This document shows, piece by piece, positions 25,677 to 33,250 of a stretch of DNA of 64,000 bases; the first letter of the stretch is position 1; every line of letters begins with the position of its first letter. The stretch comes from Lentzea terrae. Lineage in GTDB: Bacteria > Actinomycetota > Actinomycetes > Mycobacteriales > Pseudonocardiaceae. The stretch is from contig NZ_QFWW01000029.1 in assembly GCF_003265345.1 (NCBI RefSeq), forward strand, positions 261,961 through 325,960. The letters run 5' to 3'. The notes under the pieces were generated by a model. It had not been told where the DNA came from and ran no database searches. It saw nothing but the letters and a program-made list of their open reading frames with translations. A program made the position numbers and the translations under genes.

Positions 25677-26290
25677 CCGAGCTGGACATCCAGACCACCA
25701 CAACACATTCGGCTGAGCCGGGTGTCCGCGGCGGCTGGCGCACACCCGACCGCCTGTACCGGATGATCAGCAGCCCGGTACTGCGCATGATCCTCGGCTG
25801 GGACCTGCCCCGCTACGACCTGCGCGTGATCAGCCGCCGCCCCGGCACGATCTGCCTGGAAGTCGGCAGCGGAGGAGGCTTCTACACCGCCGCGCTCAAA
25901 ACCCACCTGGGCAACGAAAACACGCTGATCGCCCTCGACCCGTCACCGTCAGCCATGCAATCGCTGGAGCGCCGGCTGGACGGGCTGCCGGGCGCACAGA
26001 TGTCCTATGTGGCCGGTGACGGCTGCAAACTTCCGCTGGCCAACGACCAAGCCGACACGCTGTTCTACGGCTACAGCCTCGAAGAGATGCCCGACCCGCT
26101 GTCAGCCATCCACGAGGCGCACCGGGTCCTTCGACCAGGCGGAGAACTCGTCCTGTTCCTCTGGCGCCCCGTGTTCACCCGGCATCGCCGGCGCCCAGTC
26201 ATCGCCCTGCTGGACGAACTCTTCGAACGCCGTCACACCGCCGCCGGCCCGCAGAACATCCGCCTGATCTACCGAAAGCTCACCGAGTAA
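25673..26290 (+). CDS. SAM-dependent class I methyltransferase
   Basis: The 205-residue enzyme starts at GTG 25673, overlapping the exporter stop. The Rossmann-fold motif I is CLEVGSGGGFYTAAL, followed by motif II ending IALDPSPSAM, motif post-I GDGCKLPLAN and the VLRPGGELVLFLW strand. This is the methyltransferase 11 type. The acceptor is unknown. Its coupling to the exporter suggests both act on the same small molecule. Confidence 0.9.
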   Translation: MTELDIQTTTTHSAEPGVRGGWRTPDRLYRMISSPVLRMILGWDLPRYDLRVISRRPGTICLEVGSGGGFYTAALKTHLGNENTLIALDPSPSAMQSLERRLDGLPGAQMSYVAGDGCKLPLANDQADTLFYGYSLEEMPDPLSAIHEAHRVLRPGGELVLFLWRPVFTRHRRRPVIALLDELFERRHTAAGPQNIRLIYRKLTE

Positions 26291-26517
26291 CCCCGCGCAG
26301 CGCAGACCAGCCGTTGGCGCCACGACTCCTCCACCTGCCGTGTCGCTGTCGCACCGCCACACCCGCCCGGCCGTCAGCCCTTCCTGGTCGGCCGTCAGCC
26401 CGAAGGTGCCGAACAGGTCGCGGAAGCAGTCGTGGTCGTGCGGGCGGAACTCGCGTCGGTCGATCCCGGCGCGTTGGGTGACCGCAGCCAGGCGCAGGTC
26501 CCCCGGCCCGGCCCGGC

Positions 26518-26535
26518 CCGGCCGTCGTCGGCCGG
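26518..26535. other. Hairpin in a gene-free stretch (26291-26608)
   Basis: CCGGCC (26518-26523) and GGCCGG (26530-26535) form a 6-bp stem with a 6-base loop, preceded by a tandem CCCGG run. The surrounding 318 bases contain no frame with domain character on either strand. The hairpin could end transcription from the methyltransferase (plus) or the next gene (minus). Confidence 0.3.
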
Positions 26536-26608
26536 TCGGGAAACCGTGATGTACCTGCCGGTGGCTCCTCCTGCGGGCTCGATCGGGTTGGTGCGGCGGC
26601 AACCGGGC

Positions 26609-26935
26609 TCAGTGCTTGAGGACCATGGCCGAGAAGGTCGCCCCCAGCCCCACCGAGGTCATCAGGTAGCGGTCGCCGGGCCGCAGCCGTCCGGCGTCGA
26701 CCGCGGCGACCTCGGCCAGCTCGGCGGCCTGTGCGCGGGACAACCGGGCCGGGATGCGGTGGCCCTTGTGCATCCCGCCCTCGGTGATCGCCTCCTTGGC
26801 GAAGTCGAGGTGGACGGCGCCGTCGCGGCCGACCGTCACCTGGTAGTTGAGGTCGGTCTCGAGCAGCACCAGTGGCCCCGGCACACCGAGCGCGGACCGA
26901 ATCCGTCCGAGGAAATCTGGTGGAATCTCCGCCAC
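26609..26935 (-). CDS. Small protein resembling a ketosynthase III C-terminal tail
   Basis: The 108-residue product starts at GTG 26935 with GGGAAGTGA upstream. Its last 28 residues (AGRLRPGDRYLMTSVGLGAT, then FSAMVLKH) look like the C-terminal end of KAS III-type ketosynthases (GDRVLLTGxGAGxTWGA). The N-terminal 75 residues do not carry the ketosynthase Cys-His-Asn centre, so this is either a fragment of such a gene or an unrelated small protein. No enzyme function is claimed. Confidence 0.4.
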   Translation of the reverse strand: MAEIPPDFLGRIRSALGVPGPLVLLETDLNYQVTVGRDGAVHLDFAKEAITEGGMHKGHRIPARLSRAQAAELAEVAAVDAGRLRPGDRYLMTSVGLGATFSAMVLKH

Positions 26936-27210
26936 GTGTCACTTCCCGTCTGCGCTCAAGTTGCCGGATGACGTCGATGAACATATTGGCCCAGTGCGAT
27001 CCGCAGGTAGGGACGGGAAGCGCGCACTTCCGAACCCGGCTGATCGGGTATGGCCGCCGGTCGCGCCGGACCATCGCCCGAATGTGCGCCCCGCACGACC
27101 AGGAGTGATCTCACCAGCGCTGCGTAACATGGCCGGGGAAGAATCGAGTCAATTGGTTCGACGCTTGCCCCGGCAACTCGAAGCGGCAACCGGACGCGGG
27201 AGCAATTTCT

Positions 27211-27440
27211 GTGAATGATTCCAAAAAACGTCGTCTTCGGCATGCCCTGGTTCGCGCGAATATTGCCATTCGCACCGAACGCCCGCTCTACCCCGAGTAC
27301 AGCAATCCGGTCGACGACTCGCTGGTCGATGCTGTCGGCGAGCAGGGCGTGGCCACGCTGAAGTCTTGGCGGCCGATGCGGAAGCTGCGGTGCAGCACCA
27401 CCTGCGTCTCGACGTGGTCAAAGCCGTCCTGCCCCTCCAC
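27211..27440 (+). pseudogene. Unrecognised gene remnant
   Basis: A GTG start at 27211 gives NDSKKRRLRHALVRANIAIR and YPEYSNPVDDSLVDAVGEQG, then the reading sense continues in another frame as LAADAEAAVQHHLRLDVVKA. Codon choice in both pieces looks coding, but the frame is broken and no family is recognised. The 26936-27210 stretch before it shows nothing. Confidence 0.25.
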
Positions 27441-27470
27441 CCGGCACCCTCAGCCTGTGGCTGCAGGAGC

Positions 27471-27870
27471 TCACCGCTTCTCCCACACGGGTTCCGATGG
27501 CAGCCCGAGTTGTGCGCAAGCGCGGTCGGTGAGCTCCTGCACCAGCGCCGTCTTCGCTCGCGCATACTCATCCGATGCCGTGCCGCGACGATCGCTCGCT
27601 TGAGCTGCGCGTAATCGGCCGCGTCCGCGGGATGGGCACGCAGGTGGTCCCGGAAGATCCGCTGGTTGCGCGTAGGCCAGCTCTCCGGGCTCACCATGTG
27701 CAGGACATGGCTTCGGACGCCGCTGTCTGCGCGGACGTACAGCAGCCGTCAGTCATGCCGTTGTCGTGCGGGTGGAAGCCGAGGCCGGCGAGCGCCGCCT
27801 GGTGGGGTCGAGCGTGCCTGAGGTCGCAGTCGGGGTCGTAGTCGACTGTGCGGATGCTGCTGGACGCCGA
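27471..27870 (-). pseudogene. GrpB-family nucleotidyltransferase-like remnant
   Basis: Minus-strand pieces in different frames assemble into the C-terminal two-thirds of a GrpB (UPF0157) protein: ALAGLGFHPHDNG, LLYVRADSGVRSHVLHMVSP, ESWPTRNQRIFRDHLRAHPA, DYAQLKRAIVAA and EYARAKTALVQELTDRA to the stop at 27471. At least two frame changes and loss of the N-terminus with its active-site signature show it is inactive. Confidence 0.7.
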
Positions 27871-28087
27871 CACGGCCGTCATCCTGGGTCAGCGCACGCT
27901 GCGATGTCCACGAACTTCCACCGGGCCCACCGGCTCCGTGTCTGGCCTATCACCCATTTGGTGGTCAACGAGACGTGGTACGGCAGCGTTGTCGAAGCGT
28001 CGCGTCCCCCGCAGGGTCGGTCCCCGGCGTTCGTGTTCGCGATGTGCGACCTGGAGTGCCCGCTTCGCGATGATCTTTGAGGGTGAC

Positions 28088-28795
28088 ATGACGCGGTGGA
28101 TCACCAAGAACGGCAAGCGCATTCCGCTGAGCGGCGGCGGTAAGGGCGCGGGGACGGTGGTGGCGGCCGGCGTGCTGGCGGTAGGACTTTCGGCCGGTGC
28201 CGGCGGCGGTGGTCTGACGCTGGGCGGGTCAGGCGTGGCGTCGGAGGTGGGAGCCGGTTCGCAAGGAGCCGCGCAAGGTGCCGGCTCGGGAGGGTCACCG
28301 CAGCTCAAGGTCCGCAAGTCCGACGGGCAGAAGTCGGCACGCAAGGGCGATGCCGACGCAGCCTGGCAGCGCCTCGGCGTGCGACAGCTCAAGCGAACCG
28401 CACGACAGCAGGCCGAGTGCGTGGCGTCGTCGTTCGGCCAGATCCGCGACTTCTTCACCCGTACCCGCTGCACCTCGCTGGAGCGGGCTCTGTTCCTGGT
28501 CGGAGACGGCGCGGGCAACTCGGCGGTGGTGTCGGTGGTCTGGGTGGGGCTGGCCTCCGCGCGCGACGCCGACAGGTTCGAGTCCGTGATGAAGATCCAC
28601 GGCAGCGGTGACATCTACCCGCTCGGCTCCTCCTTGCTCGGGATGGCCGACATCCGGTTCACCGGCCTGCGCTACGGCAGCGACCGTGACGGCAAGAACG
28701 TCACCATCGCCGAGGCAGAGCTCGCCGGCGGCAGCATCGACCACGACACCCTGGACGCGATCGCCGAGGTCTCCGCCTACCTCCCACGCATCTGA
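28088..28795 (+). CDS. Hypothetical protein with one glycine-rich membrane/signal segment
   Basis: The 235-residue product starts at ATG 28088 behind GAGGG. A short charged N-terminus (MTRWITKNGKRIPLSGGG) is followed by a hydrophobic Gly-rich segment (about 20-45), then a Gly/Ser/Lys-rich linker. A compact C-terminal domain (about 100-235) contains RALFLVGDGAGNSAVVSVVW, a YPLGSSLL turn and RFTGLRYGSDRDGKN. No family is recognised. The C-terminal domain may lie outside the membrane. It is convergent with the oxidoreductase gene. Confidence 0.7.
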   Translation: MTRWITKNGKRIPLSGGGKGAGTVVAAGVLAVGLSAGAGGGGLTLGGSGVASEVGAGSQGAAQGAGSGGSPQLKVRKSDGQKSARKGDADAAWQRLGVRQLKRTARQQAECVASSFGQIRDFFTRTRCTSLERALFLVGDGAGNSAVVSVVWVGLASARDADRFESVMKIHGSGDIYPLGSSLLGMADIRFTGLRYGSDRDGKNVTIAEAELAGGSIDHDTLDAIAEVSAYLPRI

Positions 28796-28883
28796 CCAGC
28801 ACCCGCAGATCTGACCGGCGCTCGCGCGATGTGTGGAAGCACGAACGTGGTGATGCACGAAGCGCCGAGGGGCTTCCCGTTCT

Positions 28884-31124
28884 TTACTTCAGCTCCGGTC
28901 CGAGCGGTTCGAGTCGCGCCGGCACGTGCTTGTGCCACGGTGTGCCGGCCCACTCGTCGCGGTCCTCGGCAGCGGTGAGTTCGTTGGGAGCGACGCCCGT
29001 TCGCTCCTGCACCGTGAGGCCGAGGCCGTTGGGCAGCGAGATGTGGCCGGCGCGCATCGAGTCCGTGGTGTCCACCGACACCTCCGCACTGCCGCGCCTG
29101 GTGGTGAGCCGGACCCGGTCTCCTGTGGTGACGCCCAGCCGCGTCGCGTCGGCGGTGCTGATGCGCAGGCGGCCGTCCGGGTCGCGCCGGCGCCAGCTGG
29201 GATCGCGCATGATCGTGTTGGCTGTGAAGGCGCGGCGTTCGCCTGCGGACAGCACGAATGGCCAGTCCGGATCGTGTTGTGGGACAGGGCGTTCGCGCAA
29301 TGCGGCTACCGCAGCGAGCAGTTCCGGCACCGCGAGGTTGATCCGGTCGCCAGGCAGGCGGTGCCACGACGCGTCGTAGTCGTCGACGGTTATGTGCACA
29401 CCGTGCGGGCCGTTGATGATCGCGTCGAAGAGCCGCTCCCCCGCCTCCAACCCGGACCCGTAGCCCGCCTTCTTGACACCAGCAGGGTTTTTGCGGGCGC
29501 ACTCGTGGGCGGCCATCCACAGCACGGCGGCCGCTGCGGCGTCGTGCGGCAGCGTCGGGCCGAGCGTGCGGTACAGCAGCACGGACGCGAGCCGCCGCTT
29601 CACCGGATCGGCGAGGACGGCGAGGAACGCCTGCGCGAACTGGACGCGTCCGGCGGCTGCGGCCGCGCGCAGCGGTGCGTAGTCGGCCTCGGTGAGCGCG
29701 CCGGACGCCTCGACGAGCCGGGCGTGGATCTCCGGTTCGGGCAGCACGCCTTCCGGTGCGGGTACGACGGGGTGGCGTAGGTGGAAGATGTTGCGCGGGA
29801 AGTCGAAGTTGAAGAACGTGGCCTCGAACTTCTCGAACTGCGTCGGGGCGGGCAGCACGTAGTCGGCCAGGCGCGCGGTCTCGGTCATCGCGACGTCGAT
29901 CACGACCACGAGCTCCAGCGCCCGCAACGCTTCCCGCATCCGGGCCGAGTCGGCCAGGGAGTGCGCGGGGTTCGCGCTCTCGACCAGCATCGCCCGGTAG
30001 CGGGCCGGGTGATCGGTGAGGATCTCCTCGGCGATCACGTTGCACGGCACCAGGCCGCTGATGATCCGCGCACCCGCGACCGGGCTGCGCGGGCCCTTCC
30101 CGTCGGCGTGCCCGCGGTCACGGCCGATCGGCACCAGGCTGGACGGCACGTACTGGGTGCCCCGCTTGCCGAAGTTGCCGGTGAGCAACCAGACCAGCTT
30201 CTCCACGTAGCTCACCAGCGTGGAGTCGCGGTTCATCTGCACCCCGAGGTCCTCGAACACGGCCACGGACTCCGCGGCGGCGATCCGGGCGGCGACCGCC
30301 CGCACGAGCGTCTCCTCGACCTCGGCGATGGCGCAGTAGTCGCCGACCGAAACCTGTTGCAGGACAACGGTGACGGCATCGAGGCCGTCCGCGTGCTCGG
30401 CGAGCCAGTCCGCGGCGATCAGGTCCTCCTGCACGAGCACGGCGGCCAGCGCGGTCAGCAGGTAGAGGTCCGTGCCAGGCCGGACCTGCAGGTGGAAGTC
30501 GGCCAGCTCCGCCGTCTCGGTCCGCACGGGGTCGATCACGATCATCGACCGCGCTGGATCCTTGGCGATGTCCTTGAGCACCGACCGGGCCCGCGGAAAA
30601 CCGTGCGACTGGTAGGGGTTCTTGCCGACGAACAGCGCGACCTCGCAGTGCTCGAAGTCCGCGCGGACGATGTTGCCGAGCATGCGGGCGTTCACCCAGA
30701 ACTCGCCGGTCTTCTCCTGCGCGAGCGCCGACGAGCGGTAGCGGGCACCGAACGCCGCCAAGGTGGCGGGCGAGTAGGCGCCGCCGAGGTGGTTGCCCTG
30801 GCCGCCGCCACCGTAGTAGAAGATCGTCTCCCCGCCGAAGGTGTCGCGCACCTCGCCCAGCCGCGCCGCGATCTCGCTGATCGCGGTGTCCCAGTCAATC
30901 TCCTCGAAACCGCCGTCGGGACGCCGGCGCAGCGGGTGCGTGATCCGCCCGGTGTCGCCGTTCTGGTGCAGGTCAAGGCGCAGCGCCTTGTTGCAGGTGT
31001 AGCCCGCCGACGCGGGGTGGAGCTTGTCACCGCGGATCTTGTCGAACGACCGGCCGTCCTCGCCGACGAGGATCTCGATCCCGCAGTTGCACTCGCAGAG
31101 GATGCAGGCGCTGGGTTTCCACAT
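28884..31124 (-). CDS. Molybdopterin-dependent oxidoreductase with [4Fe-4S] cluster
   Basis: The 746-residue enzyme belongs to the DMSO reductase superfamily of formate-dehydrogenase/nitrate-reductase-like proteins. The N-terminal cluster motif is C8-x2-C11-x3-C15 (CILCECNC) with the fourth Cys near residue 44 (GYTCNKAL). Pterin-binding segments follow (ETIFYYGGGGQGNHLGG; ALFVGKNPYQSHGFPRAR; LLTGNFGKRGTQYVP). A C-terminal molybdopterin dinucleotide-binding barrel includes GDRVRLTTRRGSAEV. No Tat signal is present, so it is cytoplasmic. The electron partner and substrate are unknown. It sits 11 bases after the TetR gene in one operon. Confidence 0.9.
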   Translation of the reverse strand: MWKPSACILCECNCGIEILVGEDGRSFDKIRGDKLHPASAGYTCNKALRLDLHQNGDTGRITHPLRRRPDGGFEEIDWDTAISEIAARLGEVRDTFGGETIFYYGGGGQGNHLGGAYSPATLAAFGARYRSSALAQEKTGEFWVNARMLGNIVRADFEHCEVALFVGKNPYQSHGFPRARSVLKDIAKDPARSMIVIDPVRTETAELADFHLQVRPGTDLYLLTALAAVLVQEDLIAADWLAEHADGLDAVTVVLQQVSVGDYCAIAEVEETLVRAVAARIAAAESVAVFEDLGVQMNRDSTLVSYVEKLVWLLTGNFGKRGTQYVPSSLVPIGRDRGHADGKGPRSPVAGARIISGLVPCNVIAEEILTDHPARYRAMLVESANPAHSLADSARMREALRALELVVVIDVAMTETARLADYVLPAPTQFEKFEATFFNFDFPRNIFHLRHPVVPAPEGVLPEPEIHARLVEASGALTEADYAPLRAAAAAGRVQFAQAFLAVLADPVKRRLASVLLYRTLGPTLPHDAAAAAVLWMAAHECARKNPAGVKKAGYGSGLEAGERLFDAIINGPHGVHITVDDYDASWHRLPGDRINLAVPELLAAVAALRERPVPQHDPDWPFVLSAGERRAFTANTIMRDPSWRRRDPDGRLRISTADATRLGVTTGDRVRLTTRRGSAEVSVDTTDSMRAGHISLPNGLGLTVQERTGVAPNELTAAEDRDEWAGTPWHKHVPARLEPLGPELK

Positions 31125-31135
31125 GGGCCAGGCTC

Positions 31136-31714
31136 CTAGTCTCGTCGCTCCAGCAGGGGCGCGATCTCGACGAGCACGTCGTCGAGCGGGCCCAGATCAC
31201 GATGCGCACGGCACAAGATGATCGCGCCCTCGACAACGGACACGATCAACGTCGCCAGCCGCTGCGCGCGCTGCGCGTTGAAACCGCTGGCGGACAAGGC
31301 TTCGGAGAGACTGGCCTGCCACTGAGCGAAGATCGAACGCACCACATCGCCGGCATCGGGGACGATGTCACGGCTGTCCAACGCCATGGCGGCCACCGGG
31401 CAGCCCGCCCGGAAATCGGTCTTGGTCAGCGCGCGCTTCCAGAAGGTGACGAGACGTTCCACCATCTGCTGCACGTCACCCTCGGCCGCGGATTCGCTGA
31501 CCATCGTGGCGATGTAGTCCCCCGCCTGCCGGACCGCGCCCAGGACCATCTCGTTCCGACCACCGGGAAAGTGGTGGTACACGGAACCTCGCGGCGCGCC
31601 ACTGTGCGCCAGCACCGCATCGACCGTGACACCGGCCGCGCCACGTTCCCGCAGCAACAGCACGGCGCTGTCCAACATCCGCTGCTTGGTGCCCCGCCTG
31701 CCCTGATCGCCCAT
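31136..31714 (-). CDS. TetR-family regulator (LmrA/YxaF type)
   Basis: The 192-residue repressor starts at ATG 31714 behind GGGAGG. The helix-turn-helix lies at about 8-55 (AGVTVDAVLAHSGAPRGSVY, then HHFPGGRNEM). The ligand domain, with FRAGCPVAAMALDSRD, is typical of the LmrA/YxaF group. It is the first gene of an operon with the molybdopterin oxidoreductase and probably represses both; an imperfect palindrome lies 20 bases upstream of its start. Confidence 0.9.
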   Translation of the reverse strand: MGDQGRRGTKQRMLDSAVLLLRERGAAGVTVDAVLAHSGAPRGSVYHHFPGGRNEMVLGAVRQAGDYIATMVSESAAEGDVQQMVERLVTFWKRALTKTDFRAGCPVAAMALDSRDIVPDAGDVVRSIFAQWQASLSEALSASGFNAQRAQRLATLIVSVVEGAIILCRAHRDLGPLDDVLVEIAPLLERRD

Positions 31715-31733
31715 CACACCTCCCTGCCTCAGG

Positions 31734-31753
31734 AGTATGACAGATACCATAGT
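31734..31753. promoter_or_regulatory. Imperfect inverted repeat upstream of the TetR gene
   Basis: AGTATG (31734-31739) and CATAGT (31748-31753) are symmetric at five of six positions around an 8-base spacer. The position, 20 bases before the TetR start, suits an autorepressor operator. This is symmetry only, so confidence is low. Confidence 0.3.
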
Positions 31754-32065
31754 CACCTGCCGCCGATCACGGGTCTGCGCCGCGATGTCGTCCATCGGCG
31801 TCGAATCGAGTTGCCGCTCGCGACAGACACCGTTGAGCCGTGTGAGCAGACTGCACCTCGCAGGCTCGCCCGCCTCTCCCGATGTCACTTCCACCGCGTC
31901 CGCCGCTACTTTCGAGCCACGAGCCGCCGGAACCGCGCCCGCAGCCACCTGGGGCCGCCCAGCGGGAACGCACGATCTGACACGTGAACACCAAAGCCTG
32001 CAGGTAGATCAACCGGTCGAGCGCCCACGCTCCGCACGACGTCAGCGAACCGGCTGCTCGGTGAC

Positions 32066-32287
32066 CGGTTGGTCGACGCCTGCGTGATGCTGGATCCACA
32101 GCCGTTGCCCGCCGAGATCGGTCTCGAGCACCATCTCGACCTCACCTGCGACCCGATCGGCGGGCTGGTGCAGATCCCGTGCATCGAGATCGATCTGGGC
32201 CGGATTGGCCCCTTGGGCAGCCACCCGAGCACTCGCCACACTCGATCCGCACGGGCCGCCACACCCGCCCCGCCACTGAGGCGTTGA
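32066..32287 (+). pseudogene. L-serine dehydratase (SdaA-like) fragment
   Basis: The frame reads [20 protein letters not shown] and [18 protein letters not shown], matching the iron-sulfur L-serine dehydratase segment [23 protein letters not shown]. Only about 40 residues are recognisable; what precedes and follows is unrelated or shifted. It is a short fossil of a serine ammonia-lyase gene inside the 31.7-33.2 kb gene-poor stretch. Confidence 0.5.
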
Positions 32288-32795
32288 CACGATCGCGACC
32301 GCCTCGTCTTCTGCTCGCAATGGGCGAGATCCTTTCCGGCCGCCGACACCCCGGCCGTGCGGAGCTGTGGCCTGCGCGCGACCGGGAGAGGTGTTCCACG
32401 AGGGACGAAGGTCAACCGCGACGCGGTGTCCAGATTCGTGCAGCACCCAGATCACGAACAGCGTGAACTCAGCGGCGTCGTAGGTCACATGGTGGGGCGC
32501 GCACAACGTCGAAAGCCTCAGTCGAGTGGTTCGGTATCAGCCAGGTCTACCGCGGCCACCTTCGTCCACGCATCTATCGCCACCCAGTGGCGGAACTCGC
32601 CGAACCGGGCACCCACCGCGCGGAGCACCCGTACACGACCTTGCCGAAAGCCTCGGCGGCTCGAACGCATTCCTCGTGTTACGGGGTTGTTGCCCAAATG
32701 GTGGACACGACGATGAGAACAGCAGCCGCACTGACCACGAACAGCTCGACGCCGGAGTCCGACTATCGGTCGACCACGAGGGCATCGCAGAGCCA

Positions 32796-32994
32796 ATGCG
32801 GTTGGCCGAGTCGTTCTTCGTCACCATCAAGGCCCGAGCTGTTACACCGGCACACCCGGTCCGCGAAAGCCAAGGCGCACGTGATCTTCGAATACATCGG
32901 GCACCGGCACAACGTGCGCCGACGCTCGACAGGCCACCTCAGCCCGCCACCTACGCGGCTACCCGCGATTCCACTTGGCCCCCAGGTGTCCTGA
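32796..32994 (+). mobile_element. IS3-family transposase remnant (OrfB C-terminus)
   Basis: RLAESFFVTIKAR, then in shifted frames RSAKAKAHVIFEYIGHRHNV and RRRSTGHLSP, match the C-terminal end of IS3-type transposases (LAESFFATLK, IFEYIE.WYNRxRRHSxLGYLSP) around the last catalytic acid. The frame is broken and no terminal repeats or intact upstream half were seen. The remaining bases between 31715 and 33250 hold no intact gene. Confidence 0.65.
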
Positions 32995-33250
32995 CCAGTC
33001 CTTGCGACTCCGCCCTACCGAACAGGACAAGGCCGGATTGGATGGAATCGATCCTGGTTCTGCACAGCAATCGACAGACGCTCCAGTTGTTTCTGGAACA
33101 AATGTTGCACACGAGACTTAGTGGCCCCTCCCGCAGCGAGCAGCCGCTTGTAACGTGGCCGTTATCCCCAAAAGGACAGTCGACGCGAATCGTGAACGCA
33201 CCCACCAGGTCACGGCCAATTCCTGGCGAACCGCTCAAAGGAGGTACGAG

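Noticed and set aside
26500-26535. Tandem CCCGG run as a repeat element
   Set aside because: Too short and GC-biased to be more than a local hairpin; no second copy noticed.
33087-33101. TTGTT-N5-AACAA repeat upstream of the NRPS cluster
   Set aside because: Five-base arms are short enough to occur by chance and there is no second copy in the window.
33155-33250. Earlier in-frame start for the carrier/membrane protein
   Set aside because: The ATG at 33251 has GGAGG at the right distance and begins directly at the carrier domain; the upstream residues look untranslated.
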